Positions 48,626 through 61,402 of a stretch of DNA of 64,000 nt are shown piece after piece. Source of the DNA: Phoronis australis (taxonomy: Eukaryota > Phoronida > Phoronidae); the NCBI GenBank assembly GCA_002633005.1, contig NMRA01000066.1:722468-786467 (forward strand), in the 5' to 3' direction. Position numbers and translations under genes: made by a program. Below the pieces are notes generated by a model. The model saw only the letters and a list, made by a program, of their open reading frames with translations. It made no database searches and was not told the DNA's origin. Each line of letters begins with the position of its first letter. Positions within the stretch are counted from its first letter, which is position 1.

Positions 48626-50193
48626 CAACAGGTGATGTGCATACCAGGCTTAAAATGTTTGCGATTCATATCTCCACGCTGGCTTAAAATTTACATATTC
48701 ATATACAATAGCCATATACACTTCGAATCATTAATAAAACCAATAAAATGTGCAAATTACAAATTTATCACGGATTTTTATAATCTGGCTTTATTTTGAC
48801 CGCTTATGACCGAGGTTCAATTAGCTTCATTGAAATGATAGCTTCAAAAAGCAGTCATGTTTGATAAAAGTGCCCAACTCATTTTTGATCACAACTCATC
48901 TCTCAAATATAAAGTTTTTAAGAATAGTTTTACACTCCTTGTTTTTCTGTCGCATTGTTAAACATTCACTACAGTTACTCCGCTCTTCCTCCGGTAAAGT
49001 ATGAATAGCGGATTTGCAGCGCAGACGAACTACGCATTGCGCATGTGCGAGTTACTTCCTTCGCGAAGGCTCATGGGATAGCTTGTGGTCAGGCATGTCT
49101 TGAGCAGGCTGGATAGTGTGTGCATTTGGAGTGATTTGCAAACTAAAAACCATGTTTCATTTTTTGCTTTATAATACCAAGCAAGGCCTCTCTCTCGTTT
49201 GTAAACACAGCGTAGCTATGATCAGTGACCGTGTGACCGAGAGCACGACTGTCGCCGTGTTCAGTATTGGGGTTATCGGCGTTGATTTCGAAATCTCCTC
49301 CTATTTCAGACAAGTTGAGAGTTCTTGGGTTGCTTAACTTTTGTAGCTTTCGTCGTGGATATGCTAGAGACGTTAATTTTAAGTGGAAACTCCGTCGGAA
49401 TGTTGTTCTCATAAGTCTTTTTTCCACCAGGAAAATGTTCGCTGCACACACGATGGCCCCTAGGCAATTACATCGCACTGGATGCCGCAGGCATTCAGGG
49501 GCGATAGTACATCCTCACAAAAAGTTACTCATTTCAAAATACAGCAAATAAAATCAAATGAACCCGGCATACATATAGGAACACGGAGTTATAATTAACA
49601 CATACCACGACTCTGGATACAATTTAGTCAGCAAAACTTGAACGAATCGATGAAAATCTGTCGCGGTTTGTTCGAGTTTCTCTCAGTCACGGTTACCGGG
49701 TGCCATTTTGAGGAAGTTACGTGAAATTACGCATGTTGACGAATAAAAAGTCCAAGGGACACACATCTTACAAGTTTCACCCGATACCTTCTCATGCTAT
49801 TTTACAAGTGTCGCGCGCTAGCGTCACGCGCTTCGCTCAGTCTAACCTTGCGCCTAACTCACGGGATTCAGTTGACATGCTTTGTAGTTATCGCGCACGC
49901 GGTGATAAAATTAACGGCAACCAAAAAAGTGGAGTTGTAATTCTTCGCCAAAGTCAACTTAATTCTCACAACTAAGCTTCATTAAAGATATGTATAGAAG
50001 TAGAAAGGACCAATGATGAAAGTAAGCGTTTTTTAAATGATAGTTTTAAGTGTAGAGTGTATTTTTGACGAGGTGAAAACTCGAAATCGGTAACCCAAAT
50101 CCGGTCACGGCCCGTTTAAAATACACTGGAGTAACGAAATGAGTACAGAAAGCGAATGGAAGTATTGTAGCCCCTACATGGCCAACCGAGGGG
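48626..50193. other. no gene recognised; CpG-rich patch at about 49000-49100
   Basis: 49004-49020 carries AATAGCGGATTTGCAGC, shared with THAP upstream regions, followed by a CpG-rich stretch. No THAP coding follows. Open frames at 49143-49551 have no domain. Confidence 0.35.
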
Positions 50194-50457
50194 CTACGTG
50201 TTGCCTACTAGATGGCCCCGCGTTCGTTTGAATGCGCTAAATTTCCCCTTACTCCCAGGTCTCCTAATGTTGTTTATCCATTTTTCACAAAGTTCTTGGT
50301 TTGCAGGGAACACATACAAACTCAGATTTTTATCTCTCTTGTTGTTTTTGAAGCAGCCAGGAACACAAGTGTATTCGCCGTAAGTTTTCTTCGCGCTCAT
50401 ACCGCGTTTTAAGCTTGTTACCATGGCCGCTTTCGGAATCCTGACCACAGCACCCAC
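50194..50457 (-). CDS. THAP-domain fragment
   Basis: A minus-strand frame of 87 codons. After a Lys-rich start (internal Met before SAKKTYGEYTC) it has the first THAP cysteine pair, CVPGC, then LSLYVFPANQEL, the invariant Trp in EKWINNIRR, and GSKGKFSAFKRTRG. It stops at HLVGNT where the VCSxHF motif (third Cys and His) should come. That end is missing, mutated or in an unseen exon after a possible donor (CTA|GTAGGC). THAP zinc fingers bind DNA in transcription regulators and in P-element transposases. A CpG-rich upstream flank with CGCCATATTG (YY1-like) is shared with the broken plus-strand relative at 5.8-6.25 kb. It lies just 3' of the last exon of the membrane-protein gene, on the same strand. 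Without the C-terminal ligands it cannot fold as a normal THAP finger. Confidence 0.6.
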   Translation of the reverse strand: MGAVVRIPKAAMVTSLKRGMSAKKTYGEYTCVPGCFKNNKRDKNLSLYVFPANQELCEKWINNIRRPGSKGKFSAFKRTRGHLVGNT

Positions 50458-50491
50458 AATGCACCATTTTAACTAATTTCAATATGGCGTC

Positions 50492-50508
50492 GCTGCAAAT
50501 CCGCTATT
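50492..50508 (-). promoter_or_regulatory. shared 17-bp motif upstream of THAP sequences
   Basis: AATAGCGGATTTGCAGC, also found at 49004-49020 (plus), with G/A variants at 5829-5845 (plus) and 12788-12804 (minus). It precedes CGCCATATTG here and at 5.8 kb, so it probably marks the 5' flank of one duplicated family. Confidence 0.4.
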
Positions 50509-50523
50509 GAACAAGAAGTTTAA

Positions 50524-53500
50524 CTACAGAGCCGGTGTGCCCTCTTTTGCCTCGTTAGCAAGACCGAACTGCTGTTGTGGGTACTGGTCGACCCCAGGGT
50601 ACGTAGAGGGTGCGGCCTGCGGATTGTACAGGGGCTGTTGTTGATAACCTGCAAAATTTTGTCCTTGAAAACCGTATTGCTGCTGAGGGTAGCCCGTGGT
50701 CGCCGGCATGTAAGTCTGGTTAACTGCGGCAGCTGAAATAAGATGGTTTTGTCAATGAGTGTGTTTGTACATCAAAGGAAACCGCTATCTGACACCTAAT
50801 TTTACTTTCATATCGGTATCATACCTGAGTTTTTATCACAACAACTATCTGTAACCAAAACATTCTACATCCAGGCTAGATCTAATCCAAAAAATTTAAA
50901 TCTAATTTTCACAGTCAACATGCGGACTTCCACCACCAGTTTCAATACACATCTCCTCAGTGGATTTAAATGTGGTCACCAAATTGACAGTTAAGCTCAT
51001 TTTTTATTCTATTGTCCCCTAAATGCGAATGAGCCTGCAACACTCATGCAGGCCTTTGGCAATAACAATGACATTTTAAACAATAGAGGAAGTTTCATTG
51101 TTAAAACTGTTTTGTAAAATATGGATTCCAAGACAGTAACTGGTACATGTATCTAGATACAGTAGCAGTAGTCAGTTCAATTAAAAATCGCTCGATAATG
51201 AGAACAATTGTATTTCATTCCAGCTATCCTTCTAATGTACATGTACAGGCTTTAATATTGTATCGAAAGGGTCATCTCGACGATGCTGCGCTGTCAATGC
51301 TAACCAATTGAAGCACTTTGTGGTTTTAAAAACATAACCAATCTCAAGCGGTCTCGAATATTTATAGTCGCCGAATGAGCCGGACACACAAGAAAGGTCA
51401 ATGCGTACATGTATGCACGCCATATTCGAATTCGCAATTTTAGGGTCAGGTACACTGGAGCTAGAAGATGATGGTTTAGCTGCTCTTGTTGCTAAGGGCA
51501 ACGGTAAGGAATATCAGTAAACCAGTTTTATGACCTTAAATGGCCATGCTTTGGAGTTGAAAGGAATTTTGAACTTTACGTGTTGCTACATTGTACATGG
51601 GTGTTTTGATCACTTTCGGGGCTTACACGGGTGCTTGTTACAGTCTGGCATTCAAATAAATATTTTAACAAGTTGCATTGTTATTTTGGCTGATGGTTCA
51701 ATGGCACCAGTCGAATAATGCCGGTCTTAGGGTTGAATCATGAATTCGTAAATGAGGCAGGTATTAAATACTTCGCTGTACAAATTTAAGCATGGGCGCA
51801 CCTAGCTTAAAATAGGCAGGTCAAATTTTTGAGAATGTGAACCTTTTTCTAAACAAATAAAAAGAAAAATTAAACCTTTCGCTGAAAAAAAGAAAAAAGG
51901 AGGTACGTTCAGAGCTATGAATTGTGCATTCGCTGAATTATCTTAGTTTCCGCCTCTTTTGTGGACTTTTGTCTCGTTTTCTACATTTTTGGACTTTTTG
52001 TTTCTCTGAGGCCGACCTTTTTGCCCACTTCGCCAAATGATCCCCTGAGCCCACCCCCTCTGAGTGCACACACGTTAAGACAATTACATGCGACTTAAAT
52101 TCTGCCAGATCTGCAAAGTTATGAATGTGTACCGTTGAACAAAACTTTAACATACTAACACAGTGCTCGAATAAACACAAAGTATACCACAATTACATGA
52201 ATCTTTTTGAAACCTGTGCTTCTTTGTTTTAAAAAAGGCACCCATCACCATCATTTCTAGCAAAATAATCGATCTCTTTACTAAAGCCAAACAAACGAAA
52301 AAGTTTTGAAGGAAATATCGTTTCGGCTCATCCACAATCCTCTCCTGCTGACCTTAAATGATATGTTATGACAGCTACCTAAATTGAATCAAAACCGTTG
52401 CTTCCCCTTGGTGTGTTTTTGTTATAAATGAACAACGGGATATATTGCATCATCGCACATAGGCAGGAAATATTAGTAAACATAAACCTGTTGTGGTGAC
52501 TGTGGCTACGTTTGGTCCATGACGTCTGCTGCCACCAGAGGCCGCTGCTGCACAACAGCAGCAGCAAATGCAGATTGGAACGCCAATCAATAGTCCGAGA
52601 CCGATAAGTGCACCAATCACAATGCCGATGATTGCACCAGTAGAAATGTAGTCGTCTGAAATACAAGAAAGCGAGTTTCCAACAGTCAGAGAACGGCATT
52701 TACGCTTCGTAAGTCGTAAAATGAAAGCTACTCATTTTTGTTTCCTGCTAATGCACAATTGGCGTCTCATGTGAATGATAAAAGCAATATTAGATAAAGA
52801 CACGGGGTCATTGTGCCACGAAATGAATGATCGATTCTGTTGAACAGTGACTACGTGTATTTAATTCAACTGCTCACCGTAGTTAGTGACCTTCAAGTCT
52901 ACGTTGAGCCCGTTCCTGCAAGTGGATGTAATACACAATGTCTTGTCGACTACGATGTAAACATAACGTTGAGTCGTGTAGTATGTCCAACCACTATTAT
53001 ATCTGTCCAGTTTTGCCTAAAATGATAATGGTAAAAAATGATACGTTTCAAAAGATCCTCTGTAATTAGTCTGCATGTACAGTGTGTATGCTTTGTCTAT
53101 GTACATTAGTGCAGTGTAGTCTTTGTCAAAAAGAATAATAACAATTATGTTACTGGGGTGTCATCCTTTTGAAAGGTACATGTATGGTGTATGACCAGCT
53201 TCCATTTGGTTTTGTTCAGTAGTTTGCGCCTTGAATAGTTCATTTGGATGAATGATAATGCCATCCATTTATGCAAAATGCATCACTCTGTCGCCGTTGA
53301 TATTGATGCTTTCAAAGTATCTGGCGGACTAAAAATACAATTAGCCGCAACCACAATATTCAGGTTACGTTCGCTATCTGTTTATATTAATTACCCTTTT
53401 TATTTTAAATTCTCAAAGTTAAACGTTCTTTTTTACATAAAAACCTCTTCAAAGTATAGAACTGTAGACCTGGAAAGCCAACTTCGATCTCCCGCTGCTG

Positions 53501-56383
53501 AGGTAGCGCCGTGCATGGGTGGGATTTTTTTGCATTCGATTGTTGAGTCTAACTATGGAATATAGGACTTGGGGTGAAGTGTTTGTTTATTTGAAACGCA
53601 GTAAGTTTAGAACTGTCACCATCGAAAACTTCTTCTGAACAAATTTAATCTATATTTTTGGAATATTTTGCGGTCTTAATTCCCCAAACATCGTCAAAAA
53701 GGATCATCTATAATACTATACTAAAAGCGTGTACCTCAGACAAATAAAAACAAATATATATTTTATCGCTAGGCCAATGGGAAATGCCACTTTCTTTACG
53801 GTCACTAAATTTTCTGCAGCTCCCCCAGTTTTTAACTGAATTGCATAAGAGTCATATCATTTGAAAGCCCACCTTCATGTAGTTAGTAAGATCCAAACTT
53901 TTCATTTACAACTGCAAAACAAACACTCAAAAACAAAACCAAATGTCACATTTTTCCGTAAAATATTGTAACATGATTTCAACACCGCAAAGTGTCTTGT
54001 TGAAAAGACTCTTAACATGCAATAAATTCATAGGTTGTCGGAAGTGGCTCCAAGACAGTAGCTGAAAACATATTAGAGGCTAGAATATTGCCAGCATCCA
54101 GCCAGGACCACAGGTAGGCTCGTATAAATATTGGCCAATGAAATTATCGGGTTTGTTGACTCCGTCAAAACGCCACCTTTGTGCTACACCTAGACATCCG
54201 TTTGTAGGCATAAGTGACCGTGGCTTGATATGCACATTTATTGTATGCATACATTGGTACAGGAATGAGCCGGAAAGGTGTTAGTGAATCATTTGGTATT
54301 TTTGTTGTAATCGTGTAAGTGCCAAAAACACGAACGTGAATGGAATGCATCGGGGTATAGACTGTGATTCTGGTTGCAGCAACCGCAATCCACAAAGGAA
54401 TATTTTTCAATAGATGGAACAACAATAATACGGATTTTTTCAACATCAAGCAATCAGAATGTTTGATTGTTTTTTTCCAAGGAATCGGAATGCCCGAAAT
54501 TCAGTTATGCTTTCGATCCTATCGAAAATTACAAAACTATACCTTTAAAGTATTTGCTCTAATTTCAGCATACATGTATATGTACATGTACGCCGAAATT
54601 AGAGCAAATGCATTTATTCTATATATTTGTTAAGCAATGCTTTATTTGTCCTGAAGTTGGGATATCTATTAGAACCTATAACATGAGGTTCTTACCAGTG
54701 AACTGGAATAGGAATAGGACCCATCGCGAATTTCAACATGTATGTTGCTATTGTCGAATATAGCTGTCTCAACTTCAACTTTCAATTTGTTCCCGTATTC
54801 TGAAAAAGTGAGCAAGGCGACAAACGTGATAGATCAACTTTGCGAGCAAAATAAACGTATACAAGCATTTGTCACAGATTTGACAACCCCTTCTGACGCC
54901 GCCTCGGGATACGCAAATTCTTAAAGTGTATTTTTGTTGAACCAGAAGACATTTTTGGATAAATACAATGCTTATTGCTGCAACTGAAAGATTTGAGTAG
55001 ATTCTAAACCAGGTTTTAGATTACTAACAGGTATACAATTCGACGAGAGCGTGGTTGCATGGAACCGTCACAAATATAGAAATTCAACTAAGTGTATTTC
55101 TGTGAATAATTAAAACTTTAGAACAAAATGGTGACCAGCCTCCCATCCAGTAACGCGAGGACCTCACTAAAAAGCAAGACTTCGCGAGATTACGTGAGAT
55201 ATTGACGTGTATTTTAAATGAGAACACGTGACTTTGACTAGATTTTAGCTAGGTCCTATCGTAGGTCCTAGCGTCTACTGAACGCACGCCAGGACACACG
55301 ACAGGCGTGACTAACGTTTATTCGAGGTAGTTGACAGTTGTGGCAACACAGATCACAGACAACATATTCCAAACTCTGCTATTTCACTGTGATATTTCCA
55401 GAGGAGGCGCTACACTCTACCATTGTACTTCCGTTTAGTGAGCAGACGGCGCAAACGCCAGAATTGAGCCGTGTAATCACACTAGAGGCTGCAAGTGAAA
55501 TGTGACGTTGCGGCTAATAGCGAATAGAGAAGATTTTTGGTTGTGGCTTTTGACCAAAAATCACCAATGTTATTATGCATTGAGAATATTCAGAGTTGGC
55601 GGTCCAATTCCTTACTGTGAGGTAGCAGTGGAAATGTTTCATCTCTATATTCGTCTTTCGTGGAGATTCTACTGGTAATTGTGAAATAGCACGGTATAGA
55701 GTTTGTTTTAAGAAAAATCACAAACGAAGGTAAAAGCATCTCTTTATATTTAAACCATGGATAGAATGCAGTACCTGCGTACAGTTTTATGGCACACATA
55801 TTGCTTGTAGATATACTGTAAGTATGTGCTCTTCCCATGTAGACGTGTACCGTCTCCCAGTCCGAAACTTTTTCGCTGCTCGCCGTAACGACGCACTCTA
55901 TGGAGGCATCGAGGTCGTCTGGAAAATAACCATTAAATGTAGGCGTTGTGCTGCACACGAACATGTGTTGGCGGCTGCTGGGAAGCCAAGGAGTAAATTA
56001 AGATGATACATAATTTTACCGTCAAACCTAAACAAACCACTAATGAATTAAATCGGTAAAAGTGTGTATTTTCTTTAATATAAAGCTTGTAGAAAGCCTG
56101 ACTCATAAGTGACAACGGTACTATGTAAAAAAACGCATTCAGGCGGTCACCAGGTGGGTGGCGAAGTCGGCTCCAGCCCACCAAGAATTGCTGAAGAACA
56201 ATTTCACGAGTCTCTTCAAAATAGCTTGACCATTAAAAATATTTACGAATAGGGGAACCAACAGAAATGAATGAAGCTTTGTTATCAAAAGTCAAAATGC
56301 GCTACGCATGCGCAATACTTACAGCTGGTTGCACGCACTGCAGTAGTCAGCGACATAATAACGGCGAATGCAAGATTCTTCAT
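50524..56383 (-). CDS. type I transmembrane protein with Cys cluster and Q/Y/P-rich tail, 301 aa
   Basis: Six coding exons on the minus strand: 56383-56323, 55918-55775, 54361-54177, 53016-52878, 52655-52488 and 50732-50524. All introns are GT-AG and all phases agree (1, 1, 0, 1, 1). Residues 1-18 (MKNLAFAVIMSLTTAVRA) are a signal peptide. Residues 19-181 form an ectodomain of Tyr/Thr-rich beta-like segments with few cysteines, including C at about 29, 60, 111, 127, 158 and 163. A membrane helix (183-204) has Gly at 183, 187, 191 and 195, a GxxxG zipper suited to dimerisation. It is followed by C205 and C207-C211, likely palmitoylated. The cytoplasmic tail (212-301) has repeated YPQQQ, YQQQP and YNPQ motifs. 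The layout recalls Shisa and CYYR1-type adaptors, but the ectodomain matches no family I recognise. Exon 3's donor (AAG|GTGGCG) is the weakest junction. Confidence 0.8.
51791..52074 (+). mobile_element. MITE of the CATGCGCGCACCCAG family, copy d, in an intron
   Basis: A diverged 284-bp member with ends CATGGGCGCACCTAG and GAGTGCACACACG. It is flanked by TTAAG on both sides (5-bp target duplication) and shares the TGGACTTTTGTCTC.TTTTCT and GAGGC.GACCTTTT.GCCCACTTCG segments of copies a-c. It sits in the last intron of the membrane-protein gene. Confidence 0.75.
54552..54609. repeat. 15-bp inverted repeat around a TACATGTA loop, intronic
   Basis: ATTTGCTCTAATTTC and its exact complement GAAATTAGAGCAAAT flank 28 bases containing two TACATGTA words. 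A hairpin could form in the second intron of the membrane-protein transcript. Confidence 0.85.
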
Positions 56384-57109
56384 GGCGAATAACAGATGTG
56401 TTCTGGCGATGTCGTAAGTGCTGTTCAGTTGAGGTTGTTCTGAAAAATGTTTTAAATTTGGTTAATTATTTACATGTGTATGTCTTAGAAATGATGACAT
56501 CATCAGGACATCAAGAAGTACAACTAGAAGACGTGTATAAGAAAGTACATTTACACACAATGTGCAGAACCAGGTTAACTTCACACTACATGTACATAAA
56601 AGTTATACGCCGTATGGCAACAACGACGTTGCATTATCAGGCGTCACGTTGTTTTTGTTGAGCACTGCACCTGACGTTCACCCTAGACTTCTATTGTCAG
56701 TCGACAAGGTACAACAGTGTTATCGCACGACTCCTGTGCTTATCGTTTAACCTTTGGTCGGAAATCTCGGTTTTTAACCTATCCCAAACGAGCTGAAAAA
56801 ATGACACTTTTCATAGATGGTTCGACTTAAATCCCCCAAGTGTACATTGAAATCACGATGTGTTCAGCATTCCCAAGGTCAAGCGGTTAAGCAGAAAGTT
56901 CTGCAAAAGTGTACTTAATACGAATCTACAGCGACTCCGCAACATGACCGACGTTTTTATCTCGTTCACTGAAGGATATCTAGCACATTGCCACTTTGTC
57001 AAAGCTGGGAAACCGCTCCGTAGACACACGACACTCGGGAGAGAGGATAGTGTGATCACGTGATTTGATGGTAATGCTTGTTGATACATATCTCAGTCAC
57101 TCTTGTAGT
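56384..57109. other. 5' flank of the membrane-protein gene
   Basis: A CAG acceptor-like site (ATTTTTCAG, minus strand, near 56436) about 50 bases upstream of the ATG could end a leader intron. No TATA box is clear and no other feature is seen. Confidence 0.35.
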
Positions 57110-57810
57110 GAAGTCTTTAAGCGTCATACTATCTAAATGAGTGTCAAAATCCACCCCCAAAAATCTAAAAGAATTTTTTGTCCAAGACAGACTTTCTTTT
57201 GTAGGAATCACGTCATCACTACCATTTTTACTTCCAAATCACACGGCTTTTGTTTTATCCACATGCACTTGGAGACCGGAGACAAACGAATTTAGTATAT
57301 TCAATGTGGTAGTCAATGACAAATTCTACCCATCCAAAGTAATTGATGTGTCGTCTGTATATTGCGAAAATGAATATTCCTCATTTCCTGCAACTACACC
57401 TGCGATATTTCTATTATTCTTGATTAAATACGCCTAAAGTCTCCGAGCAGAATATGAATGCAGGGAGCCAGGAGGTCACCTTATCTGCAGTTACGTGAAA
57501 TATTGAACCAGGAAGATGGGTGGCCATTTACGAAAATATTACTATAAAAGACTTTTACCCACCTTCTGGTCGACCAACCAAATTGAGGACAGCTAATTTT
57601 TTGTATATAATTTTCAATACAATGAACCAAATGCTTTATCAAAATCGAGCAGTAAGAGCAATTCTGGTTTGTTGCCTTGTTACCACTGAAAAAGCCAGTC
57701 AATTCTCTAACATTTCACAAAAACTTCCCAAAACTGATTCCATGGTACCGAGGAAGCTAGTGAACGACAATAGGCTATACAAAAATGAAACACGTTCGTG
57801 CAAGTAAGCA
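57110..57810 (-). pseudogene. LINE reverse-transcriptase fragment
   Basis: Minus-strand frames give, in order, LLLLLDFDKAFGS (palm A), VFYSNIFVNGHPSSWFNISR, GDLLAPCIHILLGD (the GDPLSP-type region), then VAGNEEYSFSQYTDDTSI with the YxDD active site (here TDD), VHVDKTKAV, FGSKNGSDD, and SLSWTKNSFRFLGVDFDTHL. This order is the RT of a non-LTR retrotransposon. Several stops and frame changes show it is dead. The element is truncated at both ends. The clade is not certain. Confidence 0.85.
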
Positions 57811-60039
57811 ATTTGTTGAAATTAACATCATTTTATTTTTGCCGTAATGTTCAAATTTAAGGATTATGACGGAAACTTAATTTTAACTTTGTTACTACGT
57901 CATCCAAAACCTGCCATAACATGGTGTTTTGCGTTTGCAGGGATGCGACCATGGTCGTCTTGTGGTAATAATGCTCAGAGAATGTGTACTTCGCTCGCTA
58001 TGAGAAAGTACAATCTCTTAAGTAGTCGCCATTTTGATTTGCGAAACACATTTTATGTTTTTTATTACCTCTAAAATCTTAGTGAGCACGAGTAACGCGA
58101 AATAGGAAACCATCTCAAAGATTGCATTACAGAAACATCGCACATTGCAATACCATGTGATGATACTTGAATTTATCATAGTTTGGTTTGTTCAGACGTT
58201 GTTAAAAATTCTTACCCTGGTTTGCCCTGTTTCCTCCTCGTCGTTTGCCAATCAGTTGTCCAGTCCAGTCAATAGGGATTGACGTACCGGACGTGCGTTT
58301 TGTAGAGGTGATAATCTCGCGAAACAGCGAGAACACGCAAGACTCCGCGAGATCTCAGTGTGTATTTCAAGTAAACCACGTGATGACACCGGCTTTCTTC
58401 GTGAGACTTTTTCGTCTGCGGAACTCTAACCAGAATCACTACCTTTCGCATTGGGTCACGCAGCACCAATGTTTAAACTCGTAATCAGGAATTGTGTACT
58501 TAAGGTTATCTCCAACCTTATTTAGTGGCCTACATTCTAACTGGTATATAAATATCTAGTCTTTATCAGCATGTATTTTTTGAAAAAATAGATCGGGGAA
58601 TATAAAAATACGTCATTATTATTATTTCATTAACCTCTTTTAAGTCAAAACTCCATGTTTAAGAAAGGTACATTCATAGCAAAATAACCCCTCGGTCGAT
58701 TTTAATGAAACCTTTTGAAATGAAAACTTCACCAGTTACCTCGACAACGCTGTTAGGAATTTTCTATTAGCCTTTTCGTTTGATTTCGATGACAAATCAA
58801 CTAGAAAAGCGAATGGTATTTTTGTAAAAAATTGATATCGTATTCGTCTTTGTTACATTAAGCAAAAACTAGGCCTTTATATCAAAATCCTAAAAGAGGT
58901 TTTGAGATTGATGAATAATTTGGAAAGTTTCAGCGAAATCCTCCTAGACGTTTTTAAGAACTCGCGTTCCAAAGTTCAAAGTTAGTCGATTTTCCGAAGC
59001 CGAGAAAAAAACGATTAAGTGGGAAGACGTGAATATTTCAAGGCCAAGTCAAGAACGTCTGTTAATTATTCGGTGAAAACTCGTTTGTGGTCTTTATAAC
59101 CTATACACCTCTTATCCGCGTTCATGTCATCTGAACTTGTAGTGCGTAATTAAGCTAATGATCACGAAAACTTTTCATTCAAATCAAGTCGATTTTGTCA
59201 CTGGCAGAGCCAGCGTATGAATTAGGTAAAGCTGGTGCATTCTGGTCAGCTTTAATGTAGGTCAATGGTTCATTGTTAGACATGATACCAAGGGCTGGGA
59301 GACTGATGTGGAAACCAAGTACGAAATGGTTTGATAACTCGTGTCGGTGGTTAAAGCACGTCGTGGCAAGAGATCGAAATAGCGAAATGGCAAATTACCT
59401 GAATTAAGGAATTTGGATGAGGATTTATTTATTTCCACATCTTGCTGTGTTCCTGAACACTAAGACACAGAGGCGTGAGGCAATTCTTAACATTCGTTCT
59501 CAACGCTCGTATGCATGCAGACTCACAAACCTCTCAGGATCAAAGCTACCTTATGTCTTTATTTTTCCCGGCATATTCTGTCATATGTACATGTCGTTGA
59601 AGCAATATTATGGTTACTCGGTCAATAAAAGGACTGAGGGTACATGTATATACGGAGCTGCCCTGTGCCTGGCGATTTGAGTGACAGACCCCTTACTTTT
59701 GACCACGCGGATAAGTAGTACATGTAAATGAATGTCCACGCAGTTCCAAGGTGATTCTGTCAAATCCAATTTTCTCACTACACGATACGTGTCTCGTATT
59801 TGAAGTTCCCCGAAAATGAGGATAAAGTATTTTGCTAGACATATGTGAAATGTGTCAATTTATGAGAATAAGGTTTGAGGTATCCTGTAGCAGTTTCTAA
59901 ACAATGACTATTTTTCAAAACCATAACCTACAGTGCCAGTATCTTGCATGTGAATTGATCCATATTGCAAGGGGTTGTTAGGAGGCCACTATTTTTGCTG
60001 AACGTGTCGTTTTATTGAAACTCAGTATTTCACTATAAT
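57811..60039. other. no gene recognised
   Basis: AT-rich. Frames at 57847-58074, 58245-58484 and 59417-59680 have no domain. A CACGTGA-rich stretch near 58310-58390 is unremarkable. Confidence 0.35.
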
Positions 60040-61135
60040 GAATTCTACACATTTAGAAGTTTTGTTCAAATCCTTTATACTTCCACACATCGATTATTGT
60101 GATATTACATGTCAGTTTGCCAATACGGTGCACTCCAATATTTGGAGAAGTTACTGTATCAAGCTGCCTTACTCATAACCGGAGCATACAGGGAATTCAA
60201 TAGTGTTATAGTTTTGAATAGTCTCAAGTGGCCCAAACTGTCTACTCGACGCAATCTTCACATGACCACATTTACTTTCAAAGTAATGAACAATGTCAAC
60301 AACGTCTCTGTCAAAAAATATTTAATCTATACACTAGACAAGGCCATCGTAGTGATTTGAGATCCTCCAACCCACTGCAATTCCTCCGTCATTCAGTCAG
60401 GCATTCAGGAGGTCTACAGTTATGATGTGCATCAACAACTGGAATTCTCTTCCAGTCTCTGTTAAGGAAAGCAACTCTTTTACGAGTATAAAAAATAATT
60501 TTAGAACTATTTTTCATAATTTTGGTAACTCCACAACCTTGACTCAATTCTCCCTTCCCTGCGATAACGAAATAGCATTGTACAGATCAAGGTGTGGTCT
60601 TTTCCTCAACTCCCGACAAGTTTAGGCATAACTTTAGTAATGTCTCTCCAAACTGTAAATGTGGTGACCATCCATCTTATCCTCATATTTTCTTCAAATG
60701 TCCCTTCATCGAATACCTGAAAGACTCACTCTTTCGTGCACTCAATGAAAACCAATCAATTGTTAACGCTTTCAATTCTTGTAATACTATCCCTACTAGA
60801 GTTACATTATTATTGAATGGTAGTCCTAACCTTGACCTCGTTTTCAATGAATTTCTCCTATGCAACGTTAGTAAATTTTTATGTACCGTTTATCAATATT
60901 GTTGCGTCTGATTTCCATACATGAATCTGTACATATTTTTGTTTTTTATATATTCGTAATAGCATATCTAAGTATTGGAATACTAATATTAGATACTACT
61001 TAAATGTATATACCTCTATGTATGTTAGTTTTATTTATAAATTGTATACAACCCAGATATAATGCTTCGCGATTTCTGGGTTTGTCATTCTTTCATTGTA
61101 TGTTCTGTGTATTCAATAGATATATATCACTTTAA
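60040..61135 (+). pseudogene. LINE C-terminal fragment and 3' UTR (CR1/jockey-like)
   Basis: Plus-strand frames read FKSFILPHIDYCDI, then LEKLLYQAALLITGAYR, LKWPKLSTRRNLH, INNWNSLPVSVKES, and finally FLNS/CKCGDHPSYPHIFFKCP. These are the conserved post-RT segments of CR1, L2 and jockey-type elements, ending in the C-x-C...H...C zinc-knuckle-like motif. Several frameshifts break the protein. An AT-rich tail follows to about 61135 with a TATATATCAC end. Confidence 0.85.
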
Positions 61136-61402
61136 AAAAACTACAATATAAATTGGTTTCCTGGACGACGAGGGGGATGATGACAACACCAGTTTGCTCT
61201 TTTTCCGTTTTCATATTAAGGGAACCCGTTGATCTATAACTACCTTTTTCAACTCACTGGGAGGTTAATGATGGATTCCAATGATTCTCATTTTCTGTTT
61301 TTGTTAAATCTTACGAGGAACCGTTTATTCTAAGGTCAAAGTCACCTCTTGGAGGTTCACCAGTCACAAATCAGGTTCTGTCAACTTTTCACGAAGTAAG
61401 GT

